A stretch of DNA of 64,000 nt from assembly GCA_029979005.1 (NCBI GenBank), contig JAPOIJ010000003.1, positions 1 to 64,000 on the forward strand. Direction: 5' to 3'. Positions 18,446 through 26,167 of this stretch are shown piece by piece. The notes under the pieces were generated by a model. That model saw only the letters and a list, made by a program, of their open reading frames with translations, did no database searches and had not been told where the DNA came from. The translations under genes and the position numbers were made by a program. The DNA comes from Planctomycetota bacterium (GTDB lineage: Bacteria > Planctomycetota > Planctomycetia > Pirellulales > Pirellulaceae). How positions within the stretch are numbered: the first letter of the stretch is position 1; the number at the start of each line of letters is the position of its first letter.

Positions 18446-19858
18446 ATGCTAAAGCAAATTAGTTCCATAGTTCTCGTTCTTTTAACGGGACTTGCCAGTT
18501 CGAACGTCGCGTGTTCTGACGAAAGGCAGCCAAACATCATTCTTGTTATGGCTGACGATGTTAGCTGGGAAGCATTTGGGTCTTATGGGGGTGAAGATTA
18601 CAAAACGCCAAATTTAGATCAACTGGCTTCTCAGGGGATACGATTCTCGCATTGTTACTCGACGCCGATTTGCACGACGTCTCGAGTGAAAATCATGACT
18701 GGGAAATACAATTTTAGAAATTACACCCATTTTGGATATTTGAACCCAACCGAGAAAACGTTTGGAAATTTACTCCAGGCCGCGGGGTATAAAACGGCGA
18801 TTGCCGGAAAGTGGCAATTAAACGGGCTCTATAATTCGCTTCCCGGACATTTAGATGCGTCTCGGCCAATTGCTTCTGGATTTGATGAATATATGCTTTG
18901 GCAACTGACGACTCAAAAAGGAGGAAAAAATTCCAAGGGGGGGGAGCGATTTTGGAGTCCTCCCATTGAGCACAACGGCAAGTTTTTAACGAAAGAGATG
19001 AATCACGGTAAGTACGGGCCGGATTTGTTTTGCGATTTCATCTGTGATTTCATGGAACGAAATCAGTCGAAGCCTTTTTTCGTCTACTACCCAATGGTCT
19101 TGGTGCACGATCCATTTGTGCCAACTCCGGACACCCTCGGTGACCAACCGCTTGCCACGGCTAATAAAGCTCCAAAAGATAAAGCGAAACGCAAAGAGAA
19201 CTTTGTGGCGATGGTCAATTACATGGACAAAATTGTCGGACGGATTGTCGACAAAGTCGATGAAATTGGGCAATCAGAAAATACAATCATTCTGTTTACA
19301 GCGGACAATGGAACCAACACACAGATATCGTCGCGTTGGAATGGTCAGGAAATTAAAGGCGGCAAAGGTGGCATGAAGGATAACGGTACACACGTTCCGT
19401 TAATTGCTTATTGGAAAGGGCATACACCGTCCGGTTTGGTATCAAATGATCTGATTGATTTTACTGACTTCTACGCGACCTTTGCGCAGACTGCGGGAGT
19501 CAAGTTGGGTCAAAATGATCCGCGAGACGGAACAAGTTTTCTACCTCAATTAATGGGAAAACCGGGGACGCCGAGGGATTGGGTGTTTTGCCATTATGAG
19601 CCTTACTGGAACAAGATTTCTGGGCAGTTTGTACGGAATCAGGATTTCAAACTGTATCGAAGTGGAGATTTTTTTCAGGTGCCTACAGATTTGTCCGAGG
19701 CAAATAATCTAAAGGGAACCACTGATAAAGAGATCCAAAAAATTATGGCTCAACTTAGCGGTGTGGTGGCACAGTCTCCGCCTGCTCCTCAGGGAGTAAA
19801 GGCCGACAAGAATACCAAAGAGCGTCCGGTTTATCCTAATTGGAAGATGAAAAACTGA
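18446..19858 (+). CDS. type I sulfatase with CTTSR active-site motif
   Basis: 470 residues. I placed the start at ATG 18446, because the GAGGG Shine-Dalgarno (18436-18440) overlaps the alternative GTG at 18440. The signal peptide is ISSIVLVLLTGLASSNVAC. The sulfatase site is Asp37-Asp38 (MADDVSWEAFGSYGG) and Cys76 in C-T-T-S-R followed by VKIMTGKYN; Thr occupies the position that is normally Pro or Ala. The later region has TADNGTN and KGGKGGMKDNGTHVP, as in arylsulfatase-A-like planctomycete enzymes. GKWQLNG replaces the usual GKWH-x-G, so the His is lost. It lies just downstream of the VHL-fused sulfatase and is probably co-transcribed. Confidence 0.9.
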   Translation: MLKQISSIVLVLLTGLASSNVACSDERQPNIILVMADDVSWEAFGSYGGEDYKTPNLDQLASQGIRFSHCYSTPICTTSRVKIMTGKYNFRNYTHFGYLNPTEKTFGNLLQAAGYKTAIAGKWQLNGLYNSLPGHLDASRPIASGFDEYMLWQLTTQKGGKNSKGGERFWSPPIEHNGKFLTKEMNHGKYGPDLFCDFICDFMERNQSKPFFVYYPMVLVHDPFVPTPDTLGDQPLATANKAPKDKAKRKENFVAMVNYMDKIVGRIVDKVDEIGQSENTIILFTADNGTNTQISSRWNGQEIKGGKGGMKDNGTHVPLIAYWKGHTPSGLVSNDLIDFTDFYATFAQTAGVKLGQNDPRDGTSFLPQLMGKPGTPRDWVFCHYEPYWNKISGQFVRNQDFKLYRSGDFFQVPTDLSEANNLKGTTDKEIQKIMAQLSGVVAQSPPAPQGVKADKNTKERPVYPNWKMKN

Positions 19859-19909
19859 GCGTGTCCGTTTTTCTGAATCCACTTCCTCGGTGGTGCCGGG
19901 GCAGGGGAG

Positions 19910-20995
19910 TCAGCGCGTGTGTTGTTTTAAACACGACGGGTCTGTTGTCGCCGGTGTTCCGGTTTCGTCAACCGGGTGGGTGAACAGGTATTGCCAGACA
20001 CTTTCGTGTTGGTAGCCGTTTGATTTTTTAAAGGCGCGCTTTCCGGGCAGGACGGCACCATGAGCGCGTTTCGCATCTCCATTAACATCGAAATCTGTCA
20101 CGAGCCGTCGAGTGTTATTAAATTTTGGCGTAATGGAATTCCGGTGCAAGCGATTCCATTGATCGACATTGACAATTTCTCCGTAGGAATGCAGGTCAAG
20201 CATTTCCCAGGATCGGCAATAGTGATCCCCAGACCATCCACTGTCGAGTGTGTGAGAAAATCCAAAATACCGATTGCTCGGAGTGGCAGATTTGAGAGCT
20301 TGCCATGTCTGAAACTGATCTCGCGGACCACAGAACATCACAACGCGGCCTACCTTTTGATGCTTGGCAAACCGGGCAGCCGTGGTGGAACCGTGTGAAC
20401 TGCCCGCGATGATGACGTCTTCCCATCGAACAGCGCTTTGATCGGGCGTCAAAAAATAATCCCATCCACCCTGAGGGTGATTGCGGTGAAGCCATTTTAT
20501 AAATTGGAGAGTCCGTTCCATCATTCCGTCGGGCTTAGGAATCGTAACATTGTCACTGAAATCCTCCCCGGTTGCAGCTTCGAGTCGAATGTCGCCTCGA
20601 CACGTTTCTCCAACTGGTTTTTCCTGACAACAGATAGAGAACCACTTGTTGGCGTAGTGAACGCGGATGGCGTGAATTCCGTAAGAATTCACGCGGTCAA
20701 ACAGCTCGCCATTGTGAGCCATTAGCCAAACCATTAATTTACCTCGAGGTGCGACACGTGTGTCGACGGAGGCGTGTTGAATATCCATTGGCTTGCCATC
20801 GGATTCTAACACAAAGTCAATTTCAGGATGCGATCGGACTCGGTCGTCGATGTCACGGGCCCGAGCTGTCAATCGGTGCAACTTGGGATTAGCATCTGAA
20901 AAACGAAGTTGTTCAAGTTGGTTGGTTTGGCTGTAGACGGCGGACTGAACTTGAATTATCAGCGAAAACAGAAAAACAATGTTTAGAATTTTCAT
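19910..20995 (-). CDS. BPSS1187-like secreted alpha/beta hydrolase
   Basis: 361 residues with a signal peptide (ILNIVFLFSLIIQVQS). The alpha/beta hydrolase core is suggested by GKLMVWLMAHNG early on, the nucleophile elbow GSSHGS (Ser in the middle, preceded by WEDVIIA) and a late His in RAHGAV. It resembles the uncharacterised BPSS1187 family of secreted hydrolases seen in planctomycetes. Substrate unknown; the position between sulfatases suggests an ester on a glycan or a lipid. Convergent with the upstream sulfatase, 51 bases apart. Confidence 0.75.
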   Translation of the reverse strand: MKILNIVFLFSLIIQVQSAVYSQTNQLEQLRFSDANPKLHRLTARARDIDDRVRSHPEIDFVLESDGKPMDIQHASVDTRVAPRGKLMVWLMAHNGELFDRVNSYGIHAIRVHYANKWFSICCQEKPVGETCRGDIRLEAATGEDFSDNVTIPKPDGMMERTLQFIKWLHRNHPQGGWDYFLTPDQSAVRWEDVIIAGSSHGSTTAARFAKHQKVGRVVMFCGPRDQFQTWQALKSATPSNRYFGFSHTLDSGWSGDHYCRSWEMLDLHSYGEIVNVDQWNRLHRNSITPKFNNTRRLVTDFDVNGDAKRAHGAVLPGKRAFKKSNGYQHESVWQYLFTHPVDETGTPATTDPSCLKQHTR

Positions 20996-21333
20996 TTCAA
21001 TGAATAGTTTGATTAGAAATTGACTTGCGATTCAACAATTCGAATTATCATTTAAGAGCTTAACTGATTCGAGATGATGGTAGGATCGTTATTTAATAAA
21101 ACCGCAATTTATTATTTTCTGTTGACGCACGTCACGATGGAGATTGATCCGGCTCTTTCAGCTTGTTTTGTAGTACTACTTATTTGGTGAGAAATGGAAG
21201 ATGTTTCCAACGACCTGTTCCATGAAGTAATCGAGAGCTTTAAATTAGGTGATCGAGATGTTTTTCATGTTGATTTTGCCTTTTAAGATTTAAAGGTTGG
21301 ATTTGCAAGCCAGGCCTATTTTTGATCGAGACG
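20996..21333. other. intergenic region before the NtrC-type regulator
   Basis: About 338 bases between divergent genes. It is AT-rich in the middle. A 30-codon frame (ATG at 21194, stop at 21284-21286) is visible, but it has no recognisable homology, and I do not call it a gene. No clear hairpin or sigma-54 site was seen. Confidence 0.4.
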
Positions 21334-22773
21334 ATGGATTACCGCCCCAAAATATTGATTGTCGAAGATCAAGCTTCGATGCAACAATTACTCGAGGATT
21401 TTCTGGGGCCGGCCGGTTTCGAAATCACGTGCTGTGATTCAGCTACCGCAGCATGTGAATTACTTGGCATAGATGCCTCTCCTATCACATCTGATAATTT
21501 TGACTTTGGGACTTCACCCGAGGATCCGAATGCGTTTGGAGTAGCCGAAATTCCTGAGTTTGATTTGTTGCTGACAGACGTCAAGATGCCGGGAATGGAT
21601 GGTTTGGAATTTTGCCGACGGGTCAAAAAGCGATTTGCTCACTTACCTGTGATCGTCATGACGGCTTATGGGAGCCTGGAAACTGCGGTGGAGGCATTGC
21701 GGGCCGGCGCGTTCGACTTTGTTACTAAACCAGTCGAGCTCGCATTGTTGAAAGCGTCTTTGATTCGGGCTGCTGAATACAATCGACTGAGAAACAGGGT
21801 TCGCGTATTAGAGTCGCAAATTCAGGCGGAGACATTTGATACGCTAATTGGCCAAAGTGATGTAATGCTTCGCTTAAAAGAGCAACTGTCACGCGTAGTG
21901 GATTCGCCGGCAGCGGTCCTGCTGACGGGTGAGAGCGGTTCGGGTAAGGAAGTGGTTGCTCGAGCGCTTCATCAACAAAGTAGCCGGGCTGAACAGCCAT
22001 TTATCGCAGTCAATTGCGCGGCGTTGCCGGAATCGTTATTAGAAAGTGAGTTGTTTGGCCACGTGAAAGGTGCGTTTACTGACGCGAATACGGATCGAGT
22101 TGGGCTTTTCTTGCAAGCGAATGGAGGGACGTTGTTTCTAGATGAGATTGGTGAGATGCCGATCGAGATACAGCCCAAACTGCTGCGGGCTTTGGAACAA
22201 AAAACGGTGCGTCCGGTTGGAGGAAAATCAGAACAGCCCTTCGACGTTCATTTGATTACGGCAACCAATCGAGACTTGGAAGCGGCTATCGAAAAGAAAA
22301 CATTTCGTGAAGATCTGTACTACCGAATCAACGTGCTGGAACTCACCGTGCCACCGCTTCGTAGTCGCGGCACCGACGTCCTGTTGATTGCAAACTATTT
22401 TCTGCAGCAGTTTGCAGATTCGATGGATAAAAATGTGGAAGGGTTTGATGACGAAGTCCTCCATCAATTTCTTCAATATGATTGGCCTGGAAATGTTCGT
22501 GAATTGCGGAACATTGTCCAACGATCAATTGTATTGACACAACAGGCGACCATTAATTCAGATGTTTTACCGGCCAAAATTTCAAACTATCAGTCAAAAC
22601 AGCTTGTGATCGACGAGGGCGACAATCAGCCACTCGCTTCTCTTGAGGTAATTGAGCGACGATACATTCGATATGTGCTTGAGCGAACGGGCGGCAACAA
22701 AACGGAAGCAGCCAAAGTCCTTGGCTTAGATCGGAAAACCCTCTATCGCCGCCTTAAAGAAAAAGACGAGTAA
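21334..22773 (+). CDS. NtrC-family sigma-54-dependent response regulator
   Basis: 479 residues from ATG 21334; a TTG at 21322 is in frame but less likely. The receiver domain has Glu11-Asp12, phospho-acceptor Asp82 (LLLTDVKMPGMDG), Thr110 and Lys132. About 28 extra acidic/Pro-rich residues (roughly 45-74) are inserted before the acceptor strand. The AAA+ domain has Walker A GESGSGKE (199-206), the sigma-54 contact loop as GAFTDA (246-251, usual form GAFTGA) and Walker B GGTLFLDEIG. A Fis-type helix-turn-helix closes the protein (GGNKTEAAKVLGLDRKTLYRR). It activates sigma-54 RNA polymerase when phosphorylated. The convergent kinase is the likely partner, and the sigma-54 promoter at 24559 is the nearest visible target. 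Confidence 0.96.
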   Translation: MDYRPKILIVEDQASMQQLLEDFLGPAGFEITCCDSATAACELLGIDASPITSDNFDFGTSPEDPNAFGVAEIPEFDLLLTDVKMPGMDGLEFCRRVKKRFAHLPVIVMTAYGSLETAVEALRAGAFDFVTKPVELALLKASLIRAAEYNRLRNRVRVLESQIQAETFDTLIGQSDVMLRLKEQLSRVVDSPAAVLLTGESGSGKEVVARALHQQSSRAEQPFIAVNCAALPESLLESELFGHVKGAFTDANTDRVGLFLQANGGTLFLDEIGEMPIEIQPKLLRALEQKTVRPVGGKSEQPFDVHLITATNRDLEAAIEKKTFREDLYYRINVLELTVPPLRSRGTDVLLIANYFLQQFADSMDKNVEGFDDEVLHQFLQYDWPGNVRELRNIVQRSIVLTQQATINSDVLPAKISNYQSKQLVIDEGDNQPLASLEVIERRYIRYVLERTGGNKTEAAKVLGLDRKTLYRRLKEKDE

Positions 22774-24249
22774 TTATTCTATCTGAACATTGCCCGTGCT
22801 GTTGGTTTCAGCTTTTCCAGGCGACGCCTGATCGATCGGTATCCGAACGGTCATGGTTGTTCCTTTTTCCAGCTCGCTTTGACAATCGATACTGCCACCG
22901 TGTTCTTCGATAATTCCGTGAACAATCGATAGTCCCAGTCCTGTGCCTGAGCCAACTTCTTTGGTCGTAAAAAAGGGCTCAAATATGACGTCTGTTTGGT
23001 TTGGTTCAATGCCGGAACCTTGATCAGAGATCTCAATTGTCCATTGGCCATCTACGGGGTGAGCGTGGAGGCAAATACTTACTGTTTGGCCTGCTGAGGA
23101 AGCATCAACTGCATTGTCAATTAAATTCATGATGACTTGCTGGAGTTGATTGAAGTCAAAACTGGCTTCCGCCGGCGTCGCAGGGAGATTTGCCGTTAGT
23201 TTAATTTTCTGCTTGTCTGCGAGCGGCTGTATCAGATCGACGGAGTGGCGAATAATCTCACGCAAATCGTTTTTTGATTTTTGACTTGGGCTTCTCCGAG
23301 AGAAATGTAGTAATTTTTGGATGATCTTTGAAATTCGCTCGGACTCTGTCTTTACTGCGGTGGCATGTTTCGCAATCTGTTCGGGCGATCGGTTGGGATC
23401 ACTTAGGATCATTTCTGCGCGACCGGAAATAACATTTAAAGGCGTACCGACTTCATGGGCAAATCCTGCGGCGAGTTGACCGACCGTTTTTAATCGATCC
23501 GCATGGCGCAATTGCTCAATTGCGTCGATTCGCTGGTGCGTTTCTTTTTCGATCGTTTCCTGCTGTTGGCGAAGCTGATCACACATTTGATTTACAGCGC
23601 CGGCTAATTGCCCAAGCTCGTCATTGGCGTGGATCTTAAGATCGCTGGAGAAATCGCCTTTTCCAACTCGTTCCATTTTCTTTGTAAGTCCAGCTAACGG
23701 CGTAGCGATCCAACGCACGCCGGCAATCATGACCACTCCAATGCACATGAAACCGGTCGCAACAATAATGAAAATGGCAGTAAACCAATTGGATCGCGAT
23801 TGGGAGTCAAGGTCATTGAGAGGAGTCGCAATTTCGACCGCGCCTTGTCGACCCTCTAAGGTTACCGGAACATAGGTAAAATACTTTCGTTTGCCACCGC
23901 TGGCTGTATCAATAACAGACACGGGTTGCCCGTTAGCGTTTTGAATGATTGACGGATCAATGCGAACGACTATTGAATTTTGGATATCTGTTTCCAACCA
24001 GGTCCATCGAATACGAGTTCCATTATTGGCTATCGTTCGAATCAAATTTTCGAAATAGATATTCGCCCCGGTCTTGGCGGCGGTTTGAAAACCAGACGTT
24101 TTTTGATTTGCATTGACAGAAGATGCAATAGCGCGATGGCGTTTCTCGAGTCCAGCAAAAGATTGCATGCTGGCGAGTTGACTGGCCATAATCGTGACAG
24201 CCGAGACTGCAATTATGAACAACAAAATCAATTTAGCCGCAAGTTTCAT
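22774..24249 (-). CDS. sensor histidine kinase (HAMP, HisKA, HATPase)
   Basis: 491 residues. Membrane segments at about 5-22 and 157-177 enclose a ~130-residue extracytoplasmic sensor region; a HAMP domain (PLAGLTKKMERVGKGDF) follows. The phospho-acceptor is His265 (AAGFAHEVGTPLN). The ATP-binding domain has the N box NLIDNAVDAS, DQGSGIEP, FEPFFTTKEVGSG and TGLGLSIVHGI. It is an NtrB/ZraS/AtoS-type kinase. Its stop directly abuts that of the NtrC-type regulator (22773/22774, no base between), so the two genes are convergent but surely form one two-component pair. Ligand unknown. Confidence 0.95.
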   Translation of the reverse strand: MKLAAKLILLFIIAVSAVTIMASQLASMQSFAGLEKRHRAIASSVNANQKTSGFQTAAKTGANIYFENLIRTIANNGTRIRWTWLETDIQNSIVVRIDPSIIQNANGQPVSVIDTASGGKRKYFTYVPVTLEGRQGAVEIATPLNDLDSQSRSNWFTAIFIIVATGFMCIGVVMIAGVRWIATPLAGLTKKMERVGKGDFSSDLKIHANDELGQLAGAVNQMCDQLRQQQETIEKETHQRIDAIEQLRHADRLKTVGQLAAGFAHEVGTPLNVISGRAEMILSDPNRSPEQIAKHATAVKTESERISKIIQKLLHFSRRSPSQKSKNDLREIIRHSVDLIQPLADKQKIKLTANLPATPAEASFDFNQLQQVIMNLIDNAVDASSAGQTVSICLHAHPVDGQWTIEISDQGSGIEPNQTDVIFEPFFTTKEVGSGTGLGLSIVHGIIEEHGGSIDCQSELEKGTTMTVRIPIDQASPGKAETNSTGNVQIE

Positions 24250-24558
24250 TGTGTGGAATCGTTTCGTGCAGGCAGAGAGAAATTCAACGCCGGTGAGAAT
24301 GTGTGCTGGTCAATTGCGTTTTCTAAAATTGTCGTCGCAATGGACTTGAGTTTTATTCTACCCCGCAAACCGGCATTACAATCCAAATTTGAATAGGCGG
24401 CACGAAAATTCATTTCTATTGAATGTGGTGTAGCATTATGCAGCGCGCGGGGATTTAGGAAGCGCTGGGACGTTGGAAGCGGATTGCCGGATGGTCATTT
24501 GAGCCGATGTTTTACAGGGTTTATGTCGATGCTTGTACCCAGCGTCGATTTGGAACGG
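24250..24558. promoter_or_regulatory. divergent control region between sensor kinase and sigma factor
   Basis: About 310 bases with no credible gene. It should hold the kinase promoter (leftward) and activator sites for the sigma-54 promoter (rightward). Two dyads are candidates for upstream activator sites: ATTCA-N7-TGAAT at 24408-24424, about 140 bases upstream of the -24 box, and ATTGCG-N17-CGCAAT at 24313-24341. Both are short, and neither is repeated, so the assignment is tentative. Confidence 0.4.
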
Positions 24559-24576
24559 TTTGGCACGATGGTTGCT
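24559..24576 (+). promoter_or_regulatory. sigma-54 (-24/-12) promoter
   Basis: The core TGGCACGATGGTTGCT (24561-24576) fits the sigma-54 consensus TGGCACG-N4-TTGCW at every fixed base. The invariant GG (24562-24563) and GC (24574-24575) are exactly 12 bases apart. Transcription would start near 24587, giving a leader of about 28 bases before ATG 24615, with the AGGAG ribosome site (24604-24608) inside it. It sits beside a sigma-54 activator and its kinase. I found no second site of this quality in the intergenic regions I checked. Confidence 0.88.
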
Positions 24577-24614
24577 TTTCTTACGGACTAAGGGCAATTC
24601 AGTAGGAGAGCAAG

Positions 24615-26060
24615 ATGTTAGATTCAGGGAATAAGTCGCTAACCGGATCCTTTCGCCACCATCAAAGCGAAGTATTGTCTCATCAATGGGAGCCTGCGGA
24701 ATTTGCTCTGCCAGTCTTCGAATGTCGTCGCATCCCCGGAACTGGAAAGGGGATGGGTCACGCGACGATCATTACGAACAGGCAAATTCAATTTAAGTTT
24801 CCTCCTCAATCGACATCAACTCAATCTAAAAAGTCGAAACGGTCTCCTGAGAGATCAAAACAGGCGCAACCGCGACCTTCTTCTCGCAGCGCTGAATTTA
24901 ATCTCACCTCCAGTTCGCAACTTCTCGATCGGAATGAAGAACGACAACTAGCCACGCAAATCTTTCGTTACCGGCAAGCATTTCAGCGATTAGTTTTAAA
25001 GGAACCAAAAGTCCTCGGCCATTTGGTTGGTTTAATCCAAGATTGGAAATCCGGTTACTCGCGGGTCGACTCTATTTGCAACATGGGTTTGAGTGAATCA
25101 TCCAAGCGAAAAAAAGTTGAGCCAAAATTACGAGCAAGTATTCGAAAACTAGATAAGCTATCGGCCGAATTGCGAGCTGAAAGTTCCGAGACTAGGAAGC
25201 GGATACATCGTGAAGTGATTGAAGTCGTCGAAGCGTTGATGTTGCGTCCTAAGTGTTTCGAAACCGCTCCGTTTCAGGGCGAGCAGGCAAAAAAAATGCT
25301 TCGCGAGTATCAGGCGCTTTGCCAGAAAATGATGTTGGCGAATGGACGGTTGGTGAGCCAGGTGGCCCGGAGTCTATGTGGCAACTCCCAGATTCTTCCA
25401 GATATGATTCAGGAAGGTTATTGCGGCCTGATTCAAGCGGTCACAAAATTTGATCATCAATGTAACGTCCGATTTTCCACCTACGCGACCCCCTGGATTA
25501 AACAGGCGATTTTGGGAGCGATATCTAATTTTCAGCGAAACATAAGAGTGCCGGAGAATTTTCGAGCTTCACACCGGAAAGTCGCGAGAAAAATTGAGGA
25601 AATTAGAAAGCAGGGATTCGAGTTTGCCGGGCAAAATTCAGGAGCGGAAATTTCGTTAATTGCTGATCAAGTAAAGATGTCTGTCAAAGATGTCGAACGC
25701 CTATTTCAAGTTCAAAGAGATACCTGCTCACTCGATGCTTCGGGGAGACGCACGAGTGCCGACGCCACCGAGAGTTTCGTCGTTTCTGCTATCGCTGATC
25801 AAGCAAGTCCCGCCCCTGACCTATTGGCGATTGAAAAGGAAAAAGTTCAAAGGGTTCGTAAGATGATAGCCCAGTCTTTGACGTCTCGTGAACGGGAAGT
25901 TATCTCCCTTCGATTCGGATTCCACGATGGAAGTGCGAGATCTTTTTCGGAAGTTGGACGCGAGATGGGATTGACCCGTCAACGCGTGTGTCAGGTCGAG
26001 AAACAAGCTTTGGCGAAATTGGGGCAGGTGACTGAAAAGTGGGTCGCGGCAACCGCGTGA
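24615..26060 (+). CDS. sigma-70-family RNA polymerase sigma factor (non-housekeeping type)
   Basis: 481 residues. ATG 24615 is fixed by AGGAG 7 bases upstream. The first ~95 residues are basic, Ser/Pro/Gln-rich and not recognisable. Then come a region 1.2-like segment (LLDRNEERQLATQIFRYRQ), region 2 (DMIQEGYCGLIQAVTKFD, RFSTYATPWIKQAI), region 3 (IRVPENFRASHRKVARKI) and region 4 (SLTSREREVISLRFGF, TRQRVCQVEKQALAKL). Shorter than housekeeping RpoD and divergent, so an alternative RpoD-related factor of the kind planctomycetes have in several copies. The perfect sigma-54 promoter just upstream implies sigma-54-dependent expression. Confidence 0.93.
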   Translation: MLDSGNKSLTGSFRHHQSEVLSHQWEPAEFALPVFECRRIPGTGKGMGHATIITNRQIQFKFPPQSTSTQSKKSKRSPERSKQAQPRPSSRSAEFNLTSSSQLLDRNEERQLATQIFRYRQAFQRLVLKEPKVLGHLVGLIQDWKSGYSRVDSICNMGLSESSKRKKVEPKLRASIRKLDKLSAELRAESSETRKRIHREVIEVVEALMLRPKCFETAPFQGEQAKKMLREYQALCQKMMLANGRLVSQVARSLCGNSQILPDMIQEGYCGLIQAVTKFDHQCNVRFSTYATPWIKQAILGAISNFQRNIRVPENFRASHRKVARKIEEIRKQGFEFAGQNSGAEISLIADQVKMSVKDVERLFQVQRDTCSLDASGRRTSADATESFVVSAIADQASPAPDLLAIEKEKVQRVRKMIAQSLTSREREVISLRFGFHDGSARSFSEVGREMGLTRQRVCQVEKQALAKLGQVTEKWVAATA

Positions 26061-26167
26061 CGGGTGCGTCTTCGTCAAATGCGAACGTAGCCAGAAATTT
26101 GAGTTCGGTGGGAAACTGGGTTAGTATGCGAATGCTAATTCTAACTTGTCACACTGATAAAATTTCA

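Noticed and set aside
16634-19858. The two adjacent sulfatases as a recent tandem duplication.
   Set aside because: They belong to different subgroups (DDLNDW with CNPSR versus MADDVSW with CTTSR) and share little outside the active-site signature.
21194-21286. A 30-codon ATG frame in front of the NtrC-type regulator.
   Set aside because: Too short to judge, no clear ribosome site and no recognisable sequence.
26039-26167. N-terminal extension of the sulfatase at 26168, overlapping the sigma-factor end.
   Set aside because: The extension overlaps the previous gene, is not protein-like, and would bury the signal peptide.
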